DNA of 19,820 nucleotides from an uncultured Amaricoccus sp. (GTDB lineage Bacteria > Pseudomonadota > Alphaproteobacteria > Rhodobacterales > Rhodobacteraceae), in the NCBI RefSeq assembly GCF_937858865.1, contig NZ_CALLYO010000615.1, forward strand, positions 1-19,820, in the 5' to 3' direction. Below, piece by piece: positions 1 through 8,108 of this stretch. Each line of letters begins with the position of its first letter. Position 1 is the first letter of the stretch. A program made the position numbers and the translations under genes. The notes below the pieces were generated by a model, which ran no database searches, was not told the origin of the DNA, and saw only the letters and a program-made list of their open reading frames with translations.

Positions 1-631
1 CGTTGAGCACGCCGACCCGGTCGCCCATCGACATCGCCTCGATCTGGTCGTGGGTGACGAAAAGGAAGGTGGCGCCGAGCGCGTTCTTCAGGTCCTTGAG
101 TTCGGAGCGGAGCGCCTCGCGCAGCTTGGCGTCGAGGTTCGAGAGCGGCTCGTCCATCAGGAAGGCGTTCGGGTCGCGGACGATGGCGCGGCCGATCGAG
201 ACGCGCTGCATCTCGCCGCCGGAGAGCCGGTCGGTCTTGCGGTCGAGCAGGTGCTCGATGCGGAGCATCTTCGCCGCGCGGCCGACGCGCCGCTCGATCT
301 CGTCGGGGCTGAAGTCGCGCACCCGCGAGCGGAGCGGGAAGGCGAGGTTCTGCCGCACGGTGTAGCGCGGGTAGAGGGAGTAGTACTGGAAGACCAGCGC
401 CACGTCGCGCTGGGCGACGCTCCAGGCGGAGGCGTCCTCGCCGCCGATCGAGATGGTTCCGGTCTCCGGCTTCTCGAGGCCGGCGATCAGCCGCAGCGTC
501 GTCGTCTTGCCGGCGCCGGTCGGGCCGAGCATGACGAAGAACTCGCCGTCGGCGATGGTGAGGGTCAGATCGTCGAGCGCCCGCTGGCCGAGGAAGCTCT
601 TGCCGACGCCGTTCAGGGCGATCTCAGCCAT
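1..631 (-). CDS. ABC importer ATPase, MalK/UgpC type (first of two; 3' end outside window)
   Basis: This is the nucleotide-binding subunit of a CUT1-type importer; it hydrolyses ATP at the inner face of the membrane to drive the permease pair. The 210 visible residues hold all core motifs: Walker A GPTGAGKTT (36-44), Q-loop VFQYYSLYP (80-88), signature LSGGE (136-140), Walker B FLMDEP with Glu161, D-loop SNLD and switch His194 in FVTHDQ. The C-terminal regulatory OB-fold half lies beyond the left edge. The ATG overlaps the stop of the upstream ATPase gene by 8 bases, and a GGAG lies about 8 bases before it, so the two are probably translationally coupled. It differs clearly from its neighbour, so a heterodimeric ATPase pair is likely. 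The signature has Glu where most family members have Gln. The family is certain; the substrate is unknown. Confidence 0.93.
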   Translation of the reverse strand, partial: MAEIALNGVGKSFLGQRALDDLTLTIADGEFFVMLGPTGAGKTTTLRLIAGLEKPETGTISIGGEDASAWSVAQRDVALVFQYYSLYPRYTVRQNLAFPLRSRVRDFSPDEIERRVGRAAKMLRIEHLLDRKTDRLSGGEMQRVSIGRAIVRDPNAFLMDEPLSNLDAKLREALRSELKDLKNALGATFLFVTHDQIEAMSMGDRVGVLN

Positions 632-1739
632 GCGCCGGCTCCAGCTTCAGCACGTCGCCGCTCGTCGCGTCGAAGAAGTGCACCTGCGGCACGTCGAGGC
701 GCGCCCAGACCGCCTCGCCGGGCCGCCGCACGAAGCCGCTCGGGGTGCGCGCCTTGATGAGACGCTCGCCCACCTTCAGGTCGACGATGTCGTAGGCGCC
801 GAGCGGCTCGATGAAGTGGGCCTCGACGGGGCGGAGCCCGGGGGCCGCCTCGCGCGCCACCCGCACCGCCTCGGGCCGGACGCCGACGACGAGCTCGTGC
901 CCCGCCGGCAGCGCCGCTCCGAGCCGGGCGGCGAGCTCGCCCGGGAAGGCGAAGGCCGGGCCGCCGCCGATCGCCACCGCCGTCTCCGCGCCGTCGGGGC
1001 GGATCTCGGCCGGGACGATGTTCATCACCGGCGAGCCGACGAACTGGGCCACGAAGAGGTTGACCGGGTGGAGGTAGACCTCGGACGGCGTGCCCACCTG
1101 CTGCAGCACGCCGTCGTTCATCACCGCCACCCGGTCGGCGAGGCTCATCGCCTCGACCTGGTCGTGGGTGACGTAGACGCTGGTGGTGCCGTTCTCGATG
1201 TGCAGCCGCTTCAGCTCGGCGCGCATGTCCTCGCGCAGCTTCGCGTCGAGCGCGCCGATCGGCTCGTCCATGAGCAGCGCCTTGGGGCGGCGCACCAGCG
1301 CCCGGCCGATCGCGACGCGTTGCAGGTCGCCGCCGGAGAGGGCGGAGGGGCGCTTGGCGAGCAGCGGCTCGATGCGCAGCGAGGCGGCGACGTCCTTCAC
1401 CTTGCGCTCGATCTCGGCGCGGGTCTCGCCGGTGGCGCGCAGCGGGAAGGCGATGTTCTCGAAGGCGGTCAGGTGGGGGTAGAGCGCGAAGAGCTGGAAG
1501 ACGAAGGCGATGTCGCGCTCGCCCGGCGGCAGGTCCTGCACCGGCCGCTCGTCGATGGTGATCAGGCCGCTGTCGATCTCCTCGAGCCCGGCGATTGCGC
1601 GCAGCGTCGTCGTCTTGCCGCAGCCCGAGGGCCCGAGCAGCACCACGAACTCGCCGTCGGCGATCTCGAGGTTCAGCTGCCGGATGACGTAGTTGGCGCC
1701 GAAATACTTCTCGATGCCCCTGAGGCCGATGTTCGCCAT
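624..1739 (-). CDS. ABC importer ATPase, MalK/UgpC type (second of two)
   Basis: This 371-residue protein is a full-length importer ATPase: an N-terminal nucleotide-binding domain (about 1-235) and a C-terminal OB-fold regulatory region (about 236-365). Visible motifs are Walker A GPSGCGKTT (36-44), Q-loop VFQLFALYP, signature LSGGD (134-138), Walker B LLMDEP with Glu159, and switch His192 in YVTHDQ. Two positions are unusual: Asp instead of Gln in the signature, and GALD instead of SNLD in the D-loop. The start ATG follows directly on the stop of the small membrane-protein gene with no gap, and a GGAGAG lies about 7 bases upstream. Its stop overlaps the next ATPase gene. Two unlike ATPases serving one permease pair is known from the rhizobial glycerol importer; using that as a guide to substrate here is only inference. 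Confidence 0.95.
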   Translation of the reverse strand: MANIGLRGIEKYFGANYVIRQLNLEIADGEFVVLLGPSGCGKTTTLRAIAGLEEIDSGLITIDERPVQDLPPGERDIAFVFQLFALYPHLTAFENIAFPLRATGETRAEIERKVKDVAASLRIEPLLAKRPSALSGGDLQRVAIGRALVRRPKALLMDEPIGALDAKLREDMRAELKRLHIENGTTSVYVTHDQVEAMSLADRVAVMNDGVLQQVGTPSEVYLHPVNLFVAQFVGSPVMNIVPAEIRPDGAETAVAIGGGPAFAFPGELAARLGAALPAGHELVVGVRPEAVRVAREAAPGLRPVEAHFIEPLGAYDIVDLKVGERLIKARTPSGFVRRPGEAVWARLDVPQVHFFDATSGDVLKLEPAHG

Positions 1740-1919
1740 TCACTTCTCTCCGGGGCGCGAACTGACGTGGCTGAAGACGATGAACCCCGCGAGGCCGATC
1801 AGCGTGATGGTGACGCCGTAGCGGTGCAGGAAGAGGCTCCACGGCTGCAAGAGCGCCACGATGCCCGCCACCATGACCCACTGCGCGATCGCCTCCCAGG
1901 TGCGCGGTCCGAGACCCAT
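1740..1919 (-). CDS. Small membrane protein of the ABC importer operon (59 aa)
   Basis: I do not recognise a named family. The gene fills the space between the second permease and the ATPase genes: it starts 10 bases after the permease stop and ends on the base before the ATPase ATG. A purine-rich AGGGGG lies just upstream of its ATG. The predicted product begins MGLGPRTWEAIAQW and has two hydrophobic stretches, about residues 14-24 and 36-50. They are joined by a short polar turn containing QPWSLFLHRYG, and the tail SRPGEK is charged. Tight packing on both sides and the RBS argue that it is translated. A role as an accessory or stabilising subunit of the transporter is inferred from position only. 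The rhizobial glycerol importer locus also encodes a small membrane protein, but I see no clear sequence match to it. Confidence 0.8.
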   Translation of the reverse strand: MGLGPRTWEAIAQWVMVAGIVALLQPWSLFLHRYGVTITLIGLAGFIVFSHVSSRPGEK

Positions 1920-1928
1920 CGCCGCCCC

Positions 1929-2885
1929 CTACTTGCGGATCGCGCCGAAGGTCACCCCGCGCAGGAGGTGATGGCGGAGCGCGAAGGTGAAGATCGCGAC
2001 CGGCAGCAGGAAGAGGAAGGTCCCCGCCGCGATCGTCGTCCAGTCGGTGAGGCCCGAGCCCACCTGGGCCGGGATGAAGGGCGGCGCGGTCTGCGCCCGG
2101 CGGTTGGTCATGATGAGCGCGAAGGCGTACTCGTTCCAGGCGATGATGAAGCAGAAGACCGCCGTCGCCGCGATGCCGGTGACCGCCTCGGGCAGCACGA
2201 TCTTCCAGAAGGCCTGCATCCGGGTGTAGCCGTCGACGAGGGCGGCCTCCTCGTACTCCTTCGGGATCTCGTCCATGAACCCCTTCATCAGCCAGACCGA
2301 GAAGGAGAGGTTGAAGGCGGTATAGAGGATGATCAGCCCGAGGTGGCTGTCGGTGAGGCCGATCGCCCGGTACATCAGGAACATCGGGATGGCGACGACG
2401 ACCGGCGGCAGCATGCGGGTCGAGAGGATGAAGAAGAGCCAGTCGTTCTCGGCCGGCACGCGGAAGCGGGAGAAGCCGTAGGCGGTGAGCGTGCCCATGC
2501 CGACCGCGAGCACCGTGCTGGTGATCGCGACGATCAGGCTGTTCATGAAGCGGCTCGGATAGGCCGAGAGCTGCACCTCGCCCTTCACGCGGAGCACCCG
2601 CTCGCCGCCGTCGAAGATGCGCTGCTCCCACCAGGGCGCGGCAGCATAGGTTTCCGGCTCCACCGGCTGGCGCAGCTGCACCCGCTTGGTGAAGAGCTTC
2701 ACGAAGGCGGTCGTCTCGGGCGTGAAGAAGACCGTTGGCGGCACCGAGGTCGCCTGGTCGCGCGGCTTGAAGGCCGTGGAGCCGATCCAGTAGATCGGCG
2801 CGAGGAAGATGAGCGTCACCACCAGGACCGCGGCGATGGCGAGGCGGTTGCGGATGCGCTTGCCGGGCGAGGCGACCATCGCCAT
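1929..2885 (-). CDS. ABC importer permease, MalG/UgpE type
   Basis: This 318-residue inner-membrane permease is one half of the translocation channel of the importer. It has an N-terminal membrane segment (about 15-38, LAIAAVLVVTLIFLAPIYWI), then a periplasmic loop of about 75 residues that is longer than usual for MalG. The binding-protein-dependent transport domain follows, about 110-310. The EAA loop that docks on the ATPase is visible as EEAALVDGYTRMQAFWKIVLP. The start ATG is one base after the stop of the first permease gene; a second in-frame ATG two codons in is possible. The protein ends in FGAIRK, as typical MalG-type permeases end shortly after the last helix. Expression is probably coupled to the upstream gene. 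Confidence 0.95.
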   Translation of the reverse strand: MAMVASPGKRIRNRLAIAAVLVVTLIFLAPIYWIGSTAFKPRDQATSVPPTVFFTPETTAFVKLFTKRVQLRQPVEPETYAAAPWWEQRIFDGGERVLRVKGEVQLSAYPSRFMNSLIVAITSTVLAVGMGTLTAYGFSRFRVPAENDWLFFILSTRMLPPVVVAIPMFLMYRAIGLTDSHLGLIILYTAFNLSFSVWLMKGFMDEIPKEYEEAALVDGYTRMQAFWKIVLPEAVTGIAATAVFCFIIAWNEYAFALIMTNRRAQTAPPFIPAQVGSGLTDWTTIAAGTFLFLLPVAIFTFALRHHLLRGVTFGAIRK

Positions 2886-2886
2886 C

Positions 2887-3780
2887 TCAGCGCTCCTTCA
2901 CCTTGTTCAGGTACTTCACGTAGATGTTGGTGATTGCCACCACCACGATCAGCACGATGTAGGCGAGCGCGCTCGACCGCCCGGTCTGCCATTCCTGGAA
3001 GGCCATCTTGTAGAGCCGGATCGAGATCGTCTCGGTCGTCGGCTGGCCGGACATGATGTAGGCGAGGTCGAAGGTCTTGAAGGCCTCCATGGTGCGGAAG
3101 ATGATCGCGATGAGCAGGATCGGCGCCACGAGCGGCAGCGTGATGCGGGTGAAGCTGTACCAGCCGCTCGCCCGGTCGATCGCCGCCGCCTCGTAGAGGT
3201 GCTGCGGCACCGCCGAGAGGCCGGCGAGCGAGAGCAGCATCACGAAGGGCGCCCACATCCAGATGTCGGTGATCGCCACCGCGTAGAGCGCGTGGTTCGG
3301 GTTCGACAGCCAGTCGAACGAGCCGAGGCCGAGGGCGTAGTTGATCGGGCCCCAGGACGGGTCGTAGAGCAGCTTCCAGAAGAGCCCGACCACCGCCATC
3401 GACATCATCATCGGCAGGAGCAGGAGCGTGGTGACGAAGCCCTTCATCGGGAAGGTCCGGTTGAGCAGCATCGCGAGCCCGAAGCCGACCACGACCTGGC
3501 CCGTGACCGAGACGATCACGTACTTGGCGGTGACGGTGAAGTTGCGCCAGACGTTCGGGTCGCTGAGGAGCTCGCGGTAGTTCCTGAGGCCGACGAAGCG
3601 CGCCGGCTCGCTCACCGAGGCACGGAAGTCGGTGAACGAGTAGCCGAGCGAGTAGATCAGCGGAAAGACGTTGAAGATGATGAGGAAGGCGATCGTCGGA
3701 ATGATGAAGGCATTCCGGATGGCGAGATCGCTCCACCCCTGGGCCGCCGCCCGGGACCGGGTGTCTAGTCGTGCCAGCAC
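2887..3780 (-). CDS. ABC importer permease, MalF/UgpA type
   Basis: This 297-residue membrane protein is the partner permease. Six hydrophobic helices can be traced: about 23-45 (AFIIPTIAFLIIFNVFPLIY), 88-107, 117-137, 165-190, 219-236 and 270-288. The cytoplasmic EAA loop reads YEAAAIDRASGWYSFTRITLP, the docking site for the ATPase. The start codon is GTG, with AGGGAAGAG about 5-13 bases upstream; no better ATG is nearby. The gene lies 69 bases after the binding-protein gene, and that gap contains a strong GC hairpin, so its transcript level may be lower than that of the binding protein. Family assignment is firm; the transported solute cannot be named. Confidence 0.95.
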   Translation of the reverse strand: MLARLDTRSRAAAQGWSDLAIRNAFIIPTIAFLIIFNVFPLIYSLGYSFTDFRASVSEPARFVGLRNYRELLSDPNVWRNFTVTAKYVIVSVTGQVVVGFGLAMLLNRTFPMKGFVTTLLLLPMMMSMAVVGLFWKLLYDPSWGPINYALGLGSFDWLSNPNHALYAVAITDIWMWAPFVMLLSLAGLSAVPQHLYEAAAIDRASGWYSFTRITLPLVAPILLIAIIFRTMEAFKTFDLAYIMSGQPTTETISIRLYKMAFQEWQTGRSSALAYIVLIVVVAITNIYVKYLNKVKER

Positions 3781-3814
3781 GGTGTCTCTTCCCTGTCGGA
3801 CCGGTTCTTGGCGC

Positions 3815-3841
3815 GGGGGCCGGGCGCCGGGCCCGGCCCCC
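3815..3841 (-). promoter_or_regulatory. Intercistronic GC hairpin after the binding-protein gene
   Basis: GGGGGCCGGG (3815-3824) and CCCGGCCCCC (3832-3841) are perfect 10-bp inverted arms around a 7-base loop. In the direction of transcription it follows the binding-protein stop by 8 bases and precedes the permease GTG by 34. No T-run follows, so it is not a standard intrinsic terminator. Hairpins at this spot in importer operons commonly protect the upstream mRNA and keep binding protein in excess over the membrane subunits; that role is inferred here. Confidence 0.6.
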
Positions 3842-3849
3842 TTCGGCCG

Positions 3850-5160
3850 TCAGCTGCGGCCGTACTTCTTGAAGGTCTCCTGCCAGTCCTGCGAGAGGCC
3901 GTCGAGCACCTCCTTCGCCGTGCCCTCGCCGCCGACCACGTAGGGATAGATCCGGTTGTTGATCTGGGTCAGCAGCTCGGCGTACTCGGGCACCGCCCAG
4001 AAGTCCTTCACCATGAACATCGACTGGTAGAAGGCCTCGTTGTAGGGCGTCGCGTTGCGGAACTCCTCGGACTCGAGGATGTTCTTGCTGGCGGTATAGC
4101 CGCCGAGCTCGGCCCAGCGCTTCTGCACGTCGTCCTGGATGAACCACTCGAGGAACTTCATCGCCTCCTCCTGGTTCTTCGAGTAGGAGACGATCGAGAT
4201 GCCCTGGCCGCCGAGCGCGGCATGCTGGTCGCCGTCCGGCCCGGCCGGGTTGGCGAAGAAGCCGGTGACCTCGGCGTGCGGGTTGATCGCCGGGTTCACC
4301 AGCGCCGGGAAGAAGGCGAAGTAGTTCATGCTCATCGCCGCCAGGCCCTCGGTGATCGCCTGGTTGTCCTCCTGGAAGAAGGTCTTGCCCCAGTTGGGCG
4401 GCGTGAACTGGTAGAGGTCGCGGTACATCTCGAGCGCCGCCACCGCCTTGTCGGAGTTCACGATGCCCTCGACCTCGTAGGTCGAATAGTCGCCGAGGTC
4501 GCCGCCGTAGGAGAAGAGGGCGTTCTCGTAGCCCATGACCAGCGCGTCATAGGAGTTGTCGGTGTAGATCGCGACGCCATAGCGGTTCTGGTCCGGCCGG
4601 TGGAAGAACTCGGCGATGTCGCGCAGCTCGGCCCAGGTCTTCGGCGGGGCGAGGTCGTAGCCGTACTTGGCCTTGAAGGCCTCCATCTCGGCCGGATCCT
4701 CGAACCAGTCCTTGCGGTAGGCCCAGCCCGTCGCGTCGCCCTCGGCCGGGACGGCCCAGTACCTGCCGTCGTACTCGGCATAGGCCTTGACCGTGGCCGG
4801 CGCCATGATCTCGTCGAGCTTGTTCTTCTTGAACCAGTCGGTCAGGTCGACATAGTGCCCGCCGGTCGATCCCGCCCCCAGCCACTGGCTGTCGCCGACC
4901 ACCATGTCGTAGGTGTCGCCCTTGGCGTTGAACTCGGTGAAGGCCTTGGTCTGGAAGTCCGACCAGGGGGTCGTCTCCACCGTGACGGTCACGCCCGTCT
5001 CCTCGGTGTATTCGTTCACCAGCTCCTGCAGGTAGTTGGCCGGATCCCACTCCGCCCAGAAGATGGTGAGCTCCTGTGCCGCCGCCGGAAGCGCGGCCAT
5101 TCCCATGGCGAGCGCGCTCGACGCGCCGGCCAGCAGTCCGAATAGGCGCCGTCTCTGCAT
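3850..5160 (-). CDS. ABC importer substrate-binding protein (extracellular family 1)
   Basis: This periplasmic solute-binding protein (436 residues from this start) delivers substrate to the permease pair. The N-terminus MQRRRLFGLLAGASSALA followed by an Ala-rich stretch and PAAAQE is a signal peptide. Its RRRLFGL resembles the twin-arginine motif, so Tat export is possible. The mature part begins about at ELTIFWAEWDPANYL and has the pattern of sugar/polyol-binding proteins, with an N-lobe motif (DMVVGDSQWLGAG) and a C-lobe ending in QETFKKYGRS. I chose this start because GGGAGG lies 9 bases upstream. An ATG 18 bases earlier (5178) would sit on that ribosome site and has only a weak one of its own. 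The reading frame is open upstream back to the tetR stop, but that stretch is repeat DNA, not a domain. Confidence 0.93.
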   Translation of the reverse strand: MQRRRLFGLLAGASSALAMGMAALPAAAQELTIFWAEWDPANYLQELVNEYTEETGVTVTVETTPWSDFQTKAFTEFNAKGDTYDMVVGDSQWLGAGSTGGHYVDLTDWFKKNKLDEIMAPATVKAYAEYDGRYWAVPAEGDATGWAYRKDWFEDPAEMEAFKAKYGYDLAPPKTWAELRDIAEFFHRPDQNRYGVAIYTDNSYDALVMGYENALFSYGGDLGDYSTYEVEGIVNSDKAVAALEMYRDLYQFTPPNWGKTFFQEDNQAITEGLAAMSMNYFAFFPALVNPAINPHAEVTGFFANPAGPDGDQHAALGGQGISIVSYSKNQEEAMKFLEWFIQDDVQKRWAELGGYTASKNILESEEFRNATPYNEAFYQSMFMVKDFWAVPEYAELLTQINNRIYPYVVGGEGTAKEVLDGLSQDWQETFKKYGRS

Positions 5161-5230
5161 CACGTTCGTTCCTCCCATGTTAACACCTTGAAGCGCCGTC
5201 CCGCGGCGCCGCGATGCTCGTCTTGTTGTT

Positions 5231-5302
5231 GCCCGTGTCGAGGCTTGTGTCGATGCCCGTGTCGAGGCTTGGGTAAAGGCTCGTGTAAAGGCTCGTGCTC
5301 AA
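5231..5302. repeat. Degenerate 12-bp tandem repeat, six units
   Basis: Six consecutive 12-base units run from 5231: gcccgtgtcgag, gcttgtgtcgat, gcccgtgtcgag, gcttgggtaaag, gctcgtgtaaag, gctcgtgctcaa. Units 1 and 3 are identical and the rest drift, with GC-C/T-GTG conserved. The array sits between tetR and the binding-protein gene and its last unit contains the tetR stop codon. It could be a minisatellite or a set of weak binding sites. No spacer pattern is present, so it is not CRISPR. Confidence 0.75.
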
Positions 5303-5964
5303 GCCGGTCTTCCGCTCGCGTCAGCCCTCCCTGCCGTTTCCGCCTCGGCGACCGCGGCGCGCACCAGGACCTGCGCCGACCAGAGTGCCACGTCGCGCGC
5401 CTGGGCGCCGTCGAGCCCCCAGATGTCCTTCAGCACCACGAAGGCCTCGGTGCCGAAGACGAGCGACAGCGCCTGGCGCAGCCGGTCGAAGGCCTCGGCC
5501 GCCATCTGCCCGCGCAAGGGCGCGAGCGCGTTGTAGAGCACCGCCTTGCGGTTGCCGCGCACGATCGGCGCCTCGTCGCCCAGCGTGCCGGCGCGGCGGC
5601 GGCTCCACTGGTCCATCGCCTGCAGGAGCGCGGCGCGCAGCGTCGCCTCGTACTCGTCGAGCCGCGGATAGGCGAAGGCGAGCAGTCCCTCGACCCGCGC
5701 CTCGGCGTCGGGCAGGTCGGAGCGCCAGGCGAGGATCGGCCCGAGCGCCTCGTCCACCGCCGCCTGCACCAGCGCCGCCTGGGTCGGGAAGTAGCGATAG
5801 GCGGTGGCGCGCGACACCTCGGCCGCCTCGGCCACGTCGGTCACCGAAGGCACCCGGCCGGACTGCATGAGCTGCATCGCCGTGTCGAGCAGGAGCCGCC
5901 GGGTCCGGGCCCGCGGCCCGGTTTCGCGCAATGCAATTTCCTCGCCTTCGGGTGAGACGTGCAT
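5299..5964 (-). CDS. TetR-family transcriptional regulator
   Basis: This 221-residue protein is a likely local repressor of the importer operon. The TetR helix-turn-helix is clear at about 22-66, with LLLDTAMQLM, then TDVAEAAEVSRATAYRYFPT and QAALVQAAVDEAL. The all-helical ligand-binding domain follows. Two starts are possible. The ATG at 5964 has no ribosome site but falls exactly where transcription should begin from the promoter seen upstream, so it would be leaderless. A TTG at 5931 (codon 12) has GAGGA 7 bases upstream and gives a more usual TetR N-terminus. The gene points into the importer operon, 138 bases from its first start codon. A palindrome overlapping the promoter suggests autoregulation. 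The inducer is probably the transported solute or a product of it, by inference. Confidence 0.93.
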   Translation of the reverse strand: MHVSPEGEEIALRETGPRARTRRLLLDTAMQLMQSGRVPSVTDVAEAAEVSRATAYRYFPTQAALVQAAVDEALGPILAWRSDLPDAEARVEGLLAFAYPRLDEYEATLRAALLQAMDQWSRRRAGTLGDEAPIVRGNRKAVLYNALAPLRGQMAAEAFDRLRQALSLVFGTEAFVVLKDIWGLDGAQARDVALWSAQVLVRAAVAEAETAGRADASGRPA

Positions 5965-5987
5965 GTCAATATGATACGAGCGTCTCA
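5953..5987. promoter_or_regulatory. Probable TetR operator: palindrome plus third half-site
   Basis: TGATACG-AG-CGTCTCA at 5972-5987 is a 16-bp palindrome with one mismatch per arm pair (consensus TGAKACG). A third exact TGAGACG half-site lies at 5953-5959, 19 bp (about two helical turns) from the TGATACG arm in the same orientation. The palindrome overlaps the -10 element and spacer of the tetR promoter, the usual position for repression. That the neighbouring TetR protein binds it is inferred. Confidence 0.6.
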
Positions 5988-5999
5988 GGGCGAAAGCAA
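5971..5999 (-). promoter_or_regulatory. Sigma70-like promoter for tetR and the importer operon
   Basis: On the minus strand TTGCTT (5999-5994) and TATCAT (5976-5971) are separated by 17 bases. The -10 matches the consensus at five of six positions and the -35 at the key TTG. The predicted first transcribed base is about 5964, the A of the tetR ATG. The operator palindrome lies across the -10 and spacer. Confidence 0.5.
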
Positions 6000-6018
6000 C
6001 CGCCTTTCACCCGGCGGC
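5999..6018 (-). terminator. Weak terminator-like hairpin after argG
   Basis: On the minus strand GCCGCC and GGCGGT form a 6-bp stem (one G-T pair) with an 8-base loop, followed by TTGCTTTC. It lies 30 bases after the argG stop. The T-rich tail is short and doubles as the -35 of the tetR promoter, so termination would be partial at best. Confidence 0.3.
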
Positions 6019-6047
6019 GTGCCCGGTCGGCATCCTCGGCCGGGGCG

Positions 6048-7265
<1,218 letters not shown>

Positions 7266-7331
7266 GCGGCGGGCCTCCATGGCGGTTCGGGCTGGCTCTA
7301 GGCGGTTTTCCGCGGGCCGGCAAGCCGGGCT

Positions 7332-8108
7332 TCAGGCGAGGAAGCCGCCGACCGCGGCGATGAAGGCGGCGGGGGCGTCGGCGTGCAGCCAGTGGCCGGC
7401 GGCGGCGAGCGTCTCGTGCCGGGCGGCGGGGAAGAGGGTGCGGATGCGCGGCCAGTGCTCGGGGCGGACGTAGTCGGACCGCGCGCCGGTCAGGAAGAGG
7501 GTCGGGCCGCCGAAGCTCGCCTGCACCGCCGGGAAGGTCATGATGGCGGGCATCTGCGCGGCGAGCGCCTCGAGGTTCAGCTTCCAGCGGGCGCGGCCCT
7601 CCTCGACCGCGAGGCTCTGCAGCAGGAAGGCGCGCAGGGACGGCTCGGGGACATGGGCGGCGAGGCCGGCGTCGGCGTCGGAGCGGCGGTTGACGGCGGA
7701 GAGATCGACCGCCTGCATGGCCCGGACGTAGGGCATCTGGCTGTGGCCGTATTCGACCGGCGCGATGTCGGCGACGACGAGGCGGTTGACGAGGGACGGC
7801 TCGGTCAGGGCGAGCATCATCGCCGCCTTGCCGCCCATCGAGTGGCCGAGCATGTCGGCGCGGCCGCCGTGCGCGGCGATGGTCTCGGCGAGGTCGCCCG
7901 CCATGGCGAGGTAGCTGTGCTCGGGGCTGCGCGGGCTGTCGCCGTGGTTGCGCATGTCGACGGTCACCACCTGCCGGTCGTGGGCGAGGCGCCTGGCGAT
8001 CGCCCCCCAGTTGCGGGCCGAGCCGAAGAGGCCGTGGGCGACGAGGAGGGGCGGGTGGGCGCCCGGGTCTGCGCTCTGGGCGCCGGTGACGGTGGTGGCG
8101 AGATGCAT
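7332..8108 (-). CDS. Alpha/beta-fold hydrolase, YbfF/ABHD11-like esterase
   Basis: This 258-residue soluble hydrolase has the full alpha/beta fold signature. The oxyanion-hole motif is HGLFGSARNW (25-34) and the nucleophile elbow is GHSMGG with Ser90. Asp114 sits in VVADIAPVEY, the acid position known for YbfF esterases, and the catalytic His239 is in AAGHWLHAD. Asp212 in GARSDYV is an alternative acid. The family cleaves short acyl esters and thioesters; the natural substrate is unknown. Its ATG shares one base with the ilvA stop (TGATG) and no separate ribosome site is visible, so it is probably translated by coupling to ilvA. A functional tie to isoleucine synthesis is not established. Confidence 0.93.
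   Translation of the reverse strand: MHLATTVTGAQSADPGAHPPLLVAHGLFGSARNWGAIARRLAHDRQVVTVDMRNHGDSPRSPEHSYLAMAGDLAETIAAHGGRADMLGHSMGGKAAMMLALTEPSLVNRLVVADIAPVEYGHSQMPYVRAMQAVDLSAVNRRSDADAGLAAHVPEPSLRAFLLQSLAVEEGRARWKLNLEALAAQMPAIMTFPAVQASFGGPTLFLTGARSDYVRPEHWPRIRTLFPAARHETLAAAGHWLHADAPAAFIAAVGGFLA

Noticed and set aside
1740..1919. Assigning the small membrane protein to DUF2160
   Set aside because: It is shorter than that family and I see no matching motif. Position in a similar operon alone is not enough.
453..2933. Very long plus-strand open frame (over 800 codons) opposite the importer genes
   Set aside because: It lies antisense to three well-supported genes with full family motifs. The product is a His/Arg/Glu-rich low-complexity string, typical of shadow frames in high-GC DNA.
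1..5160. Naming the importer as a glycerol transporter
   Set aside because: The two-ATPase layout is shared with the rhizobial glycerol importer. The binding protein is shorter and no glycerol metabolism gene is next to it in the window, so the substrate stays open.
5231..5302. CRISPR-like array
   Set aside because: The 12-base units are directly adjacent with no spacers and no cas genes are nearby.
7297..7331. Terminator between the hydrolase and argG
   Set aside because: Only a 5-bp stem with a 2-base loop and a 4-bp GCGG-AAAA-CCGC stem are present, without a T-run, so I do not call it.
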